From Seonamhaeicola algicola (GTDB lineage: Bacteria; Bacteroidota; Bacteroidia; Flavobacteriales; Flavobacteriaceae): a stretch of DNA of 64,000 nt. Within the stretch, counting starts at the first letter, position 1, and the number at the start of each line of letters is the position of its first letter. Below are positions 52,056 to 60,459 of this stretch, piece by piece. Below the pieces are notes generated by a model. The model had not been told where the DNA came from. It saw only the letters and a list, made by a program, of their open reading frames with translations, and ran no database searches. The stretch lies in contig NZ_VOSC01000025.1 in NCBI RefSeq assembly GCF_007997385.1, positions 618,691 through 682,690 on the forward strand, written 5' to 3'. Both the position numbers and the translations under genes were made by a program.

Positions 52056-54008
52056 TTGAGAAACATTGTATTTCTTTTAGCTCTTTTCGTGTGTAGTTTT
52101 TCCGTTTTGTCTCAGAATTCTAATATTATCGATAGTTTAAAGTTAAGCATCAATAAACTTAATAATGACTCTTCTTTAGCCAAGACATTTAATGAACTAG
52201 CGTATTATTATTTGTATCAGGATATTGATAGTTCCATAATTTATGGTAAGAAGGCGTTAAATAAATCTATTGATATTCGTGATAAAGAAATAGAGGCTAA
52301 GGCCAACTATTATATAGGAACAGCTTTCTTATATTCAAATGAGTACGATTCTGCAAAAGTTTATCTAAATAAGTCTTCCAAAATTTCAGAAGAGGAGGGG
52401 TTAAATAAGTCTCATATTTATTCATCATTAGGGATTTTATATAAAAATGAAGAAAATTATGAAAAGGCAATTGAGACTTATTTTGAGGGTATCGAGTATG
52501 ATGAAAAAAAATTAAATGATTACGGCAAAGGCGTAAAGCTTCTAAATATTGCTAATGTGTATTCAATTTTAGAGGATTATGATAAAAGCATAAAGTTTTT
52601 ATTGGATGCTCTTGAAATTGTCGAAGAGACTAAGGATGAAAATTTAAAATTTGCCAAAGGCACTATTCTAAATAACATAGGTAGTTTGTATACCAAAATG
52701 AATAAGTTTGATGAAGGGCTTGATTTTTTTGAACGTTCCTTAGCCATTAATATAGAAAATGATAATAAAAAAGAAATTGCTAGGAACTATAATAATATTG
52801 GTTCTGTTCACGAAAAGAAAAACTATTTAAACAGAGCATTACCATTCTTGAAAAAAGCACTGTCTATTCGTCAAAAATTAAAAGATATTGACGAATTAGT
52901 GGAAACGCATATGGAGTTAGGGGTTATCTATGGTAAAATGAAAGATTTAGCTAAATCTAAAATTCATTTTGATAAGGCCATTGCCTATGCAGAGAGCATA
53001 GATAACCTGAACCTGCTTTCTGAAACGTATTTAGCCAAAAGTAATAGTCTTTATGAATTAAAAAGAGTTGAGCCTGCCTTTCAAAGTTTTAAGAGCCATA
53101 TTCATTTTAAGGATAGTGTGTTCAAGATAGCTAATTTAGAAAAGATTCAGGAGATTGAGACTAAGTATGAAACCGCAAAAAAAAACAAAGAAATTGCTAC
53201 GCAACAACTAGAACTTAAAGACAAAGAAACGCAGATTCAGAAAGAGAAAACACAAAACAATTATATGTTGGGTGCTATCGTGTTTTTAGCAATTGCCACA
53301 ACTTTATTGGTATTCTTATTCAAACAACGCCAAAAAAGAAAAAATCAAGAGCTATTAACGCTTAAACGAGAGTTTCAAATAAAAACGCTTGAGTCTTTAA
53401 TTGAGGGAGAAGAAAAAGAGCGTCATCGCGTTGCAAAAGAATTGCATGACGGTGTAAACGGAGATTTAGCGGCTATTAAGTATAAATTGTCTTCACTACT
53501 AGAAATGAATAATAATGTGATTAAAGAAGCTATTACCATGATAGATGATTCTTGTAAGCAGGTAAGAGCTATTTCACATAATTTAATTCCGCCTTCTTTA
53601 GAAAATTTCAATTTGTTGGAAGCAACAGAAGTATATTGTAGTAACTTAAATGATGTAACTGAAGGTTTAGAAATTACCTTTCAGCATTTAGGAGAATCTA
53701 TTGAAATGTCTAAAAAAGCAGAAGTCAATGCTTTTAGAATCATTCAGGAATTAGTAACTAATGCCGTTAGACATGCTGAAGCCTCTCAAATAAATGTACA
53801 GATAAGCTCTAGAGACAATACCGTTCAAATAACAGTAGAAGATGACGGTAAAGGTTTTGATAAAAATAATATAGAGAGTGATGGTATAGGGTTAAGTAAT
53901 ATACAATCTAGAGTAGATTATTTAAATGCTACCACAGATTTTATATCAAATAATCAAGGAACTTCATATACAGTAGATATTCATAAAGACAAAGTGGATG
54001 GTAACTAA
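52056..54008 (+). CDS. TPR sensor histidine kinase
   Basis: Hybrid-free sensor kinase of 650 aa. The start is a TTG at 52056: it opens a signal peptide (RNIVFLLALFVCSFSVLSQ) and no ATG precedes it. Residues about 30-350 hold roughly seven TPR-like repeats in the periplasm. A coiled coil (about 360-400) leads to one membrane helix (about 401-420). The cytoplasmic part has a HisKA_3 dimer with phospho-acceptor His in AKELHDGVNGDLAAIKYK (about 464) and a HATPase_c domain (ELVTNAVRHAEASQI, VEDDGKGFD, GIGLSNIQSRV). It overlaps its response regulator by 11 nt. Ligand unknown; TPRs suggest protein or peptide sensing. Confidence 0.93.
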   Translation: MRNIVFLLALFVCSFSVLSQNSNIIDSLKLSINKLNNDSSLAKTFNELAYYYLYQDIDSSIIYGKKALNKSIDIRDKEIEAKANYYIGTAFLYSNEYDSAKVYLNKSSKISEEEGLNKSHIYSSLGILYKNEENYEKAIETYFEGIEYDEKKLNDYGKGVKLLNIANVYSILEDYDKSIKFLLDALEIVEETKDENLKFAKGTILNNIGSLYTKMNKFDEGLDFFERSLAINIENDNKKEIARNYNNIGSVHEKKNYLNRALPFLKKALSIRQKLKDIDELVETHMELGVIYGKMKDLAKSKIHFDKAIAYAESIDNLNLLSETYLAKSNSLYELKRVEPAFQSFKSHIHFKDSVFKIANLEKIQEIETKYETAKKNKEIATQQLELKDKETQIQKEKTQNNYMLGAIVFLAIATTLLVFLFKQRQKRKNQELLTLKREFQIKTLESLIEGEEKERHRVAKELHDGVNGDLAAIKYKLSSLLEMNNNVIKEAITMIDDSCKQVRAISHNLIPPSLENFNLLEATEVYCSNLNDVTEGLEITFQHLGESIEMSKKAEVNAFRIIQELVTNAVRHAEASQINVQISSRDNTVQITVEDDGKGFDKNNIESDGIGLSNIQSRVDYLNATTDFISNNQGTSYTVDIHKDKVDGN

Positions 54009-54630
54009 AATAGCAATAACAGACGATCATGAAATGGTGTTACAAGGCATACTATCAATGCTGGAAAATACACCTGAGGTTACCTTTGTGGGGACTTATA
54101 AAAATGCTTACGAAACCATAGAAGGGATTCCTAAAGATCAACCAGATGTATTACTGTTAGATATTAATTTACCAGACATTAATGGCATAGATTTAAGCAA
54201 ACAGTTATTAAAAAAGTATCCCGATTTAAAAATTATTGGACTCACTAATTTTGAAGACATTTCTTTTGTAAAACGCATGTTAAAAAATGGGGTTCATGGC
54301 TATTTACTTAAAAATACAGATAAGTTAGAATTACTAACAGCCATAACAACTGTTCTTTCAGGAGAACTCTTCTTGCAAAAGGATATCCATAGGAAGCTGT
54401 TGAGTCAGACAGGAATAACTTCAGATAACGGATTAAAACCAAATTTAACTAGGAGAGAGCATGATGTATTAGTGGCTATTTCAGAAGAATTGACTACCCA
54501 AGAAATATCCGAAAAATTATTTATTAGCCCTAAAACAGTCGAGACCCATCGTATGAATATAATGAGTAAACTAGGTGCAAAAAATAGCGTTGGGATTATT
54601 AAAATAGCTATTGAAAAAGAACTGTTGTAG
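53998..54630 (+). CDS. NarL/LuxR-family response regulator
   Basis: A 210-aa response regulator. Receiver domain about 1-120: acidic pair ITDDHEMV, phospho-acceptor Asp in LLLDINLPDINGIDL (about residue 56), Thr/Lys in LTNFED and LLKNTDKLE. The C-terminal LuxR HTH is at about 145-205 (LTRREHDVLVAISEELTTQEISEKLFISPKTVETHR). It is the partner of the overlapping TPR histidine kinase and last gene of the accessory block. LuxR-type dimers bind short inverted repeats; the 48012-48056 repeat is a candidate site but this is untested. Confidence 0.93.
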   Translation: MVTKIAITDDHEMVLQGILSMLENTPEVTFVGTYKNAYETIEGIPKDQPDVLLLDINLPDINGIDLSKQLLKKYPDLKIIGLTNFEDISFVKRMLKNGVHGYLLKNTDKLELLTAITTVLSGELFLQKDIHRKLLSQTGITSDNGLKPNLTRREHDVLVAISEELTTQEISEKLFISPKTVETHRMNIMSKLGAKNSVGIIKIAIEKELL

Positions 54631-54640
54631 TTTTAACTTC

Positions 54641-54648
54641 TATATTTG
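54641..54648 (+). promoter_or_regulatory. prmA -7 promoter element
   Basis: TATATTTG, exact TAnnTTTG match, 21 nt before the prmA ATG and 11 nt after the regulator stop. It lets prmA be expressed independently of the accessory block. Confidence 0.5.
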
Positions 54649-54668
54649 TGCTTTAAATAAAATAGATT

Positions 54669-55502
54669 ATGTCAAATATCATATACATAGGTTACGAGTT
54701 TAAAGTAGAACCTTTGCAACCAGCTACCGAAATTCTTATTGCAGAATTAGGTTACGCCGGTTTTGAAAGCTTTGTTGAAACCGAAACAGGCGTTACAGCT
54801 TACATTCAAAAAGATGCATGGACAGATGCTATTTTAAATGATATTAATATTTTAAATTCAAATGAGTTTAAAATTACATACACCTTCTCTGAAATTGAAC
54901 AAACCAATTGGAATGCTGAATGGGAAAAGAACTTTAACCCTATTATAGTTGATGATATTTGTGCTGTAAGAGCGCCGTTTCATGAAAAATTCAATACAAA
55001 ATTTGATATTGTAATTGAGCCTAAAATGAGTTTTGGTACCGGGCATCATGAAACTACACACATGATGATACAACATATTTTAAAATCTGATATTGCAAAT
55101 AAATCGGTGTTAGATATGGGCTGTGGTACAGGTGTTTTAGCTATTTTAACTGAAATGAAAGGCGCCAAACTTATTGATGCTATTGATATTGATAATTGGT
55201 GTTATTTAAACAGTTTAGAAAATGTTGAACGGAATAATTGTTCAAATATTTCAGTGTTTGAAGGTGATGCATCACTGTTACATGGAAAAAAATACGATGT
55301 AATTATAGCCAACATAAACAGAAATATTTTACTTCAAGATATGAAAACCTACACAGCTTGTTTAAATAAAGGCGGTACATTATTTTTAAGCGGATTTTAT
55401 AACAATGATATTCCAACTATTGATGCTGAGGTTTCTAAATACAACCTAAAACTTCAACATACATTAGAGCGAAACAATTGGGTAGCATTAAAATATCAAT
55501 AG
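54669..55502 (+). CDS. prmA: Ribosomal protein L11 methyltransferase
   Basis: SAM-dependent enzyme trimethylating ribosomal protein L11, 277 aa, cytosolic. N-terminal L11-recognition domain (about 1-115) then a Rossmann fold with SAM motif VLDMGCGTGVLAI (about residue 149). The substrate-site IIANINRNILLQDM (about 215) corresponds to the usual IxANILxxPL motif. It is normally in the neighbourhood tpiA-prmA-clpS; here the accessory block separates it from tpiA. The next gene begins 3 nt later. Confidence 0.94.
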   Translation: MSNIIYIGYEFKVEPLQPATEILIAELGYAGFESFVETETGVTAYIQKDAWTDAILNDINILNSNEFKITYTFSEIEQTNWNAEWEKNFNPIIVDDICAVRAPFHEKFNTKFDIVIEPKMSFGTGHHETTHMMIQHILKSDIANKSVLDMGCGTGVLAILTEMKGAKLIDAIDIDNWCYLNSLENVERNNCSNISVFEGDASLLHGKKYDVIIANINRNILLQDMKTYTACLNKGGTLFLSGFYNNDIPTIDAEVSKYNLKLQHTLERNNWVALKYQ

Positions 55503-55505
55503 CAT

Positions 55506-56549
55506 ATGATTTTGTTTGCGGGCTCATACACAACAGAAGTTTTGCCAGGTTTAGAAGGTTTTGGTAAAGGTATTTCAACATTAAAATTTAATGAAAAAAC
55601 AGGCGAGCTAACACGTTTACATATTACAGAAAATGTAAATACTGCCTATGTAACTATTTCAAAAAATAAACAATTTTTGTATAGTTTTCAAGAGGTAATG
55701 CCACAGAAGCACCCGCATGTGTTGGCTTATAAAATTAACAAAGACTATAGTTTAACATTTATAAACAAACAGCCTATTTTAGGTGGTTTGCCTTGTCATA
55801 TTAACTTTATAAATAACAACCTGTTAGCGGTAGCGTGTTATTGGACAGGTAATGTGCATTTATACCCTGTAAACACTAATGGCTCAATAAATTCACATTC
55901 GCAAATAATACAACACACCGGAAACAGTATTAATAAAACAAGGCAAGAAGCTGCGCATTCTCACATGGTTTATACACGCAAAAATCAAGTTTTTGTGCCA
56001 GATTTGGGTATAGACAAAGTAATGGTTTATAACATAGAAAAAGAGGCTGTATTAAAAGAAAGTTACAGCATTAATATGCCTTTGGGCAGTGGGCCAAGGC
56101 ATTTAGTTATGCACCCAAACGGGAACTACGGTTTTGTAATGAATGAATTAACGGGCCATGTTTCTATATTAAAATTAAAGCATGATAAATTTGAAGTAAT
56201 TAATACTATAAATTCGCTACCAGAAAATTATAAAGAAACACCCTCAAGCGCAACTATAAAACTATCAAAAAATGGTGAATTTTTATATTGCGCTAATCGC
56301 GGAAGCGAAACAATTACAATATTTAACTTTTCAGAAGAAGAAGGCACGTTAAAGCAAATTGGAATTCAAACTGTTTTTGGTAAAACACCAAGAGATTTTG
56401 AAATTTCGCCATGTGGAAATTGGCTATTAGTGGCAAATCAAGATTCTTTTACTATTGAAGTTTTTAAAATTGATGAAGAAACCGGATTGTTAAAAAAAGT
56501 ATTTTCTGCACCAAATTTAAAATCTATATCTTGCTTACAATTTTTGTAA
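55506..56549 (+). CDS. Lactonase-family seven-bladed beta-propeller protein
   Basis: A 347-aa protein of the 6-phosphogluconolactonase-like (Lactonase) propeller family. Family text is visible: FAGSYTTEVLPGLEGFGKGISTLKF at the start, AHSHMVYTRKNQVFVPDLGIDKVMVY, GSGPRHLVMHPNGNYGFVMNEL, and CANRGSETITIFN with TPRDFEISPCGNWLLVANQD near the end. These match the GKGI/LGxD/GPRH repeats of bacterial lactonases. No signal peptide, so likely cytosolic. True substrate uncertain: 6-phosphogluconolactone or another lactone or cyclic sugar. It sits 3 nt behind prmA and 27 nt before clpS, co-directional. Confidence 0.87.
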   Translation: MILFAGSYTTEVLPGLEGFGKGISTLKFNEKTGELTRLHITENVNTAYVTISKNKQFLYSFQEVMPQKHPHVLAYKINKDYSLTFINKQPILGGLPCHINFINNNLLAVACYWTGNVHLYPVNTNGSINSHSQIIQHTGNSINKTRQEAAHSHMVYTRKNQVFVPDLGIDKVMVYNIEKEAVLKESYSINMPLGSGPRHLVMHPNGNYGFVMNELTGHVSILKLKHDKFEVINTINSLPENYKETPSSATIKLSKNGEFLYCANRGSETITIFNFSEEEGTLKQIGIQTVFGKTPRDFEISPCGNWLLVANQDSFTIEVFKIDEETGLLKKVFSAPNLKSISCLQFL

Positions 56550-56576
56550 CGTATTTTTTTATAAATTTGAATAGCT

Positions 56577-56852
56577 ATGAGTACACACGAAAAAATACAA
56601 GAACAATTTAGCGTTTTAGAAGAAGAAGCTAGTTTAAATGAAATTGTGTTATACAACGATGATGTAAACACCTTTGATCATGTAATTGAAACATTAATTA
56701 CTGCTTGTGAACACACACCAGAACAGGCTGAACAATGCTCAATTATTGTACATTATAAAGGTAAATGTACAGTGAAAACTGGTGAGTATGATGATTTAAA
56801 ACCACGTTGTACAGCACTATTAAATGCAGGTTTAAGCGCCGAAATAGTATAA
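56577..56852 (+). CDS. clpS: Clp protease adaptor ClpS
   Basis: A 91-aa adaptor that delivers N-degron substrates to ClpAP. The core NDDVNTFDHVIETLITACEHTPEQAEQCSIIVHYKGKC is canonical (Asn-Asp substrate-pocket residues and the hydrophobic HVI face). A short N-terminal tail of about 18 residues is normal. It ends immediately against the stop of the convergent HMA gene: the two stop codons abut with no spacer. In flavobacteria it usually follows prmA. Confidence 0.95.
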   Translation: MSTHEKIQEQFSVLEEEASLNEIVLYNDDVNTFDHVIETLITACEHTPEQAEQCSIIVHYKGKCTVKTGEYDDLKPRCTALLNAGLSAEIV

Positions 56853-57122
56853 TTATTTATGCATTCTGCCAATAGCACAACTTACAAAAGATTTTGCTTT
56901 TGTGGTTAGTACATTTTTATTGCCAATTTCAGGGTATCCTAATTTAACTAACAGTGTTTTAACTGTTTTAAGGGTTTCTTCATTTTCATAAGAAAATGAT
57001 ACTGAATTATTAGCATTATCCACCTTTACATTATTCACTAATTCCAATTCAGATAATTTGGTGGTGATTGTGTTAGCACAACCACCACATTTTAAGTTTT
57101 GTATTTGTATTGTAGTATTCAT
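56853..57122 (-). CDS. Small CxxC (HMA-type) metal- or sulfur-binding protein
   Basis: An 89-aa protein with the ferredoxin-like HMA fold: TIQIQNLKCGGCANTITTKLSEL (CxxC at residues 12-15) and a C-terminal extension with one more cysteine (FVSCAIGRMHK). HMA proteins bind Cu(I) or other soft metals. In this operon, downstream of a persulfide dioxygenase and sulfur transporters, it might carry copper or act as a sulfur acceptor. It lies 3 nt after the fusion gene on the same strand and is the last gene of the sulfur unit. No copper ATPase is nearby, which is unusual for a copper chaperone. Confidence 0.85.
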   Translation of the reverse strand: MNTTIQIQNLKCGGCANTITTKLSELELVNNVKVDNANNSVSFSYENEETLKTVKTLLVKLGYPEIGNKNVLTTKAKSFVSCAIGRMHK

Positions 57123-57125
57123 TTT

Positions 57126-58535
57126 TTATAAAGTTGAAGGGCACACAAAATCTGTTTTTGGTAAATCGGTCTTTTTTAAGGCAGCATAACCACCAGCAAT
57201 ATCTATAACATTAAAACCTCTAGCTTTTAAAATAGAGGCTGCAATTACAGATCTGTAACCACCAGCGCAATGTACGTAGTAATTAGATTTTTTATTAATG
57301 GTATTCATGTTGTTATTAATATAATCTAACGGAAAATGATGTACGTTATCACCTTTTAAATGTTCAGATTTATATTCGCCATCTTTTCTAACATCTAAAA
57401 TTTCAATGGTACCATTTTTATTTCTTTCAGCTAATATTTCAGCAGAAATAGATTCAATAAATTCAATATCTTTTCCTGCGTCTTTCCAAGCATCAATACC
57501 GCCTTCTAAATACCCCAAAGTGTTATCATAACCAACTCTAGATAATCTTGTAACGGTTTCTTTTTCTTTGCCTTTAGGTGTTACCAATAAAATAGGTTGT
57601 TGCAAATTAGTAATTAAAGCGCCTACCCAAGGGGCAAAACCACCATGAATACCAATAAAAATGGAATTTGGTATGTGTGCTTTTACAAATTCTTGTTCGG
57701 TTCTAACATCTAAAACTAAAGCGCCTTCATGGTTTGCAATGTTTTCAAATTCTTGGGCAGTTAAAGCAACATCGCCTTTTTCTAAAACTGTATCAAAACT
57801 TGTGTAACCAGACTTGTTCATTTGCGCATTTTTGGCAAAATACTGTGGTGGTGGTAGTATACCATCAAGTACTTCTTTTACAAATTCGTCTTTAGTCATA
57901 TCAGCCCTTAACGCATAGTTTGTTTGCTTTTGTTCACCTAAAATACCAACGGTTTCTTTGCTTAAGTTTTTACCGCAAGCAGAACCAGCTCCGTGCGCAG
58001 GGTATACAATAACATCATCAGCTAAAGGCATAATTTTATTTCGAAGCGAATCATATAACATGCTGGCTAAATCTTCTTTAGTTAAATCAGATTTTATAGC
58101 CAAATCTGGCCTGCCAACATCACCTAAAAATAAGGTGTCTCCAGAAAAAATAGCGTGGTCTTTCCCGTTTTCATCAATTAATAAATAGGTGGCAGATTCT
58201 AAAGTGTGGCCAGGTGTATGAAGCACCTTTATAGTGATTTTTCCTATTTTAAAAGTTTCGTTATCTTTTGCAATATAGGCATCATAATCTGTTTTAGCAT
58301 TAGGGCCAAAAATAATTGTAGCGCCTGTTTTATTGGCTAAATCAATGTGACCAGATACAAAATCGGCATGAAAATGTGTTTCAAAAATATATTTAATGGT
58401 AGCATGTTCTTTAGTAGCCTTGTCAATGTATTGTTGTGTTTCGCGTAGTGGGTCAATTATAGCAACTTCGCCTTCAGATTCTATGTAATAAGCCCCTTGT
58501 GCTAAACATCCTGTATATATTTGTTCTATTTTCAT
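57126..58535 (-). CDS. MBL-fold persulfide dioxygenase fused to two rhodanese domains
   Basis: A 469-aa enzyme from the ATG at 58535 (MKIEQIYTGCLAQGAYY). The ATG at 58559 would add eight residues. N-terminal metallo-beta-lactamase domain (about 1-240), iron ligands in FETHFHADFVSGH, LHTPGHTLES and SGDTLFLGDVGRPD: the ETHE1/persulfide-dioxygenase pattern, oxidising a persulfide such as glutathione or CoA persulfide to sulfite. Two rhodanese domains follow. The first (about 255-345) has VTPKGKE where the active cysteine loop should be, so it is inactive. The second (about 365-460) has the loop HCAGGYRS with catalytic Cys. This is the CstB-like layout. In an operon with sulfur transporters. Confidence 0.93.
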   Translation of the reverse strand: MKIEQIYTGCLAQGAYYIESEGEVAIIDPLRETQQYIDKATKEHATIKYIFETHFHADFVSGHIDLANKTGATIIFGPNAKTDYDAYIAKDNETFKIGKITIKVLHTPGHTLESATYLLIDENGKDHAIFSGDTLFLGDVGRPDLAIKSDLTKEDLASMLYDSLRNKIMPLADDVIVYPAHGAGSACGKNLSKETVGILGEQKQTNYALRADMTKDEFVKEVLDGILPPPQYFAKNAQMNKSGYTSFDTVLEKGDVALTAQEFENIANHEGALVLDVRTEQEFVKAHIPNSIFIGIHGGFAPWVGALITNLQQPILLVTPKGKEKETVTRLSRVGYDNTLGYLEGGIDAWKDAGKDIEFIESISAEILAERNKNGTIEILDVRKDGEYKSEHLKGDNVHHFPLDYINNNMNTINKKSNYYVHCAGGYRSVIAASILKARGFNVIDIAGGYAALKKTDLPKTDFVCPSTL

Positions 58536-58605
58536 TTTTTTAATCTTTTTCGTATTCAAAATTACTAAAGTGCTTCAGTTTTGAGTGTGACTAAAGTCAC
58601 ATAAA

Positions 58606-59406
58606 TTATTCTAGGCTAGTTTCTCTGTATACAATGTATATAGCCATTATTAAAGTGAAAATACCAAAGCTTTTCTTTAGCTTTTTTCCGCTTATAAATT
58701 TTGATAAATACACGCCTAATAAAATACCAATAATAGAAGTTATGGTGAATGATAGCAGAAAAAACCAATCTATTGCTAGTGTTTGCATATCACCAGTAAA
58801 ACCAATTAAAGAGTTAATTGTTACAATAATTAATGATGTGCCTACAGCTTTTTTCATGGGTATATTGGCCCAAAGTACTAAAGCGGGTACGTATAAAAAA
58901 CCGCCACCAGCACCAATTATTCCTGTAATAGTACCAATGATTATACCTTGTATAAATGTTTTGTAATACGGCTGACTATTTTTTGTAGTAACATCAGATT
59001 TTTTTTTGTTTTTTATCATAGAAACTGAAGAAATAAGCATGATAATTGAAAAGAAAATCATGATGCTCATTTCTTTTGTAATTTCAATGCTTTCTATTGA
59101 AAAAAGACTGTCTGGAATATTAGGTACCAAGTAGCGCCTTGATAAATATACAGCCACAAATGAAGGAAAAGAAAACGCTAAACCTGTTTTAAAATCAACC
59201 AACCCTTTTTTGTGTTTTTGAAGTGTGCCAACTAATGATGTTGTGCCTACCACAAATAACGAATAGGCTGTAGCAATTATAGGGTTATAACCCAATAAAT
59301 ACACCAACAATGGCACTGTTAAAATTGAACCGCCACCGCCTATTAAGCCTAGTACTAAACCAACAATTAGTGCGCCAATATAACCTAAAATATCTGTGTT
59401 GTCCAT
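58606..59406 (-). CDS. TauE/SafE-family sulfite/organosulfur exporter
   Basis: Integral membrane protein of 266 aa with about eight helices in two inverted repeats. Each repeat opens with a glycine-rich stretch: GLIGGGGSILTVPLLVYLLG (about 20-40) and TGIIGAGGGFLYVPALVLW (about 155-175). These are TauE/SafE hallmarks. The family exports sulfite, sulfoacetate or similar anions. Downstream of a persulfide dioxygenase system the likely substrate is sulfite. Two nucleotides separate it from the upstream YeeE half-gene; 70 nt separate it from the MBL-rhodanese gene. Confidence 0.9.
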   Translation of the reverse strand: MDNTDILGYIGALIVGLVLGLIGGGGSILTVPLLVYLLGYNPIIATAYSLFVVGTTSLVGTLQKHKKGLVDFKTGLAFSFPSFVAVYLSRRYLVPNIPDSLFSIESIEITKEMSIMIFFSIIMLISSVSMIKNKKKSDVTTKNSQPYYKTFIQGIIIGTITGIIGAGGGFLYVPALVLWANIPMKKAVGTSLIIVTINSLIGFTGDMQTLAIDWFFLLSFTITSIIGILLGVYLSKFISGKKLKKSFGIFTLIMAIYIVYRETSLE

Positions 59407-59408
59407 TT

Positions 59409-59822
59409 TTAATGTGGTAGTTTATTTTTTAAAATACCATATAAAAACGTACCTATTAATGCCGCTGCAATTACAATTAGCATGCTAAAAACACCAGTGC
59501 CTAAAAGTATATACATTGGGCCAGGGCATGCGCCAATTAAAGCCCAACCAAGTCCAAAAATGGTGCCGCCAATAATATATCTTATAAAACCTCTATCTTT
59601 TTTGGGAACGGCTATTTTTTGGCCATGTATATTTTTTATAAAGCCTTTTTTTGCCAATTGAAGAAATAGTACCCCCGAAGCAATTGCTGTACCAATAATA
59701 CCATACATATGAAAAGATTGAAACCTAAACATTTCGTAAATTCTGTACCATGAAACAGCTTCAGATTTTACTAAAATTATTCCGAATATAATACCAACTA
59801 TTAAGAATTTTAAAAATTTCAT
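59409..59822 (-). CDS. YeeE/YedE half-transporter, short form (DUF6691-type)
   Basis: A 137-aa membrane protein with four helices. The motif GWALIGACPGPMYILLGTG (about residue 95), including the cysteine in GACPGP, corresponds to one half of YeeE/YedE (TsuA) thiosulfate transporters. Alone it is too small to be a full transporter. It is paired with the larger half-gene directly upstream (12 nt gap), which carries the other Cys motif, so the two probably form one heteromeric thiosulfate or sulfur-compound importer in the inner membrane. Confidence 0.88.
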   Translation of the reverse strand: MKFLKFLIVGIIFGIILVKSEAVSWYRIYEMFRFQSFHMYGIIGTAIASGVLFLQLAKKGFIKNIHGQKIAVPKKDRGFIRYIIGGTIFGLGWALIGACPGPMYILLGTGVFSMLIVIAAALIGTFLYGILKNKLPH

Positions 59823-59834
59823 TTTGAATTAAAT

Positions 59835-60398
59835 TTAGGGGTTAAAGATTATTGGTAAAATAAAATTAGTCATTACTAAACCACCAATAAAAAAGCCAAT
59901 AACAGCAATTAACGAAGGTTTTTGTAAACTGCTTAAACCAGTAATGGCATGCCCTGATGTACAACCTCCAGCGTAACGTGTGCCAAAGCCAACAAGCAAA
60001 CCGCCAATAATTAAAATGAGTAAACCTTCAACTGATGTTAAGGCATCTAAACCATACATTTCTTTAGGTACAAGTGTGGTTCCTGCATTTTTAAAACCTA
60101 AGTTTTGCAGTTCGGAAATTGTAGTTGTATTTAAATTGGTTGGTGTACCGTTAGATAAAAAATTAACTGCAATATAGCCACCAATTATGGCGCCTAAAAC
60201 TACGGTAAGATTCCATTTTTGGGCTTTCCAATCAAACCTAAAAAAATCTGCAAACTTATCAGCACCAAAGGCAGAACACATGGTTCTTAAATTTGAAGAC
60301 ATACCAAAAGTTTTACCAAAATAAAGCAATAAAGCCATTATTAAGGCAATTAAAGGGCCTGAAACATACCAAGGCCAAGGGTTTAAAATACTTTCCAT
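59835..60398 (-). CDS. YeeE/YedE half-transporter, long form
   Basis: A 187-aa membrane protein with about five helices. The motif GTRYAGGCTSGHAITGLSSL (about residues 141-160) holds a cysteine conserved in the YeeE/TsuA thiosulfate-uptake family; a second cysteine (RTMCSAFGAD) lies in the first third. First structural gene of the sulfur operon, read from the candidate regulated promoter at 60416-60459. Substrate by family: thiosulfate or another sulfane-sulfur compound. It acts with the next gene as a split pair. Confidence 0.9.
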   Translation of the reverse strand: MESILNPWPWYVSGPLIALIMALLLYFGKTFGMSSNLRTMCSAFGADKFADFFRFDWKAQKWNLTVVLGAIIGGYIAVNFLSNGTPTNLNTTTISELQNLGFKNAGTTLVPKEMYGLDALTSVEGLLILIIGGLLVGFGTRYAGGCTSGHAITGLSSLQKPSLIAVIGFFIGGLVMTNFILPIIFNP

Positions 60399-60415
60399 TC
60401 TACTTAATTTACGTG

Positions 60416-60459
60416 CAAAATTAAGGTTAAGAAAGTGGCAATGATGTAACCTAGGTTAC
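60416..60459 (-). promoter_or_regulatory. Candidate Crp/Fnr-regulated promoter of the sulfur operon
   Basis: A perfect 14-bp palindrome GTAACCTAGGTTAC (60446-60459), flanked to TGTAA-N6-TTACT, abuts the regulator's stop codon. On the minus strand a TAATTTTG -7 box follows (plus 60416-60423). If transcription starts near 60411, the palindrome centre is about 41.5 bp upstream, the classic class II activator position. No good -33 box is present, as expected for an activated promoter. Confidence 0.65.

Noticed and set aside
56577-57122. Overlap or fusion of clpS and the HMA gene
   Set aside because: The two are on opposite strands with abutting stop codons; both reading frames are complete and independent.
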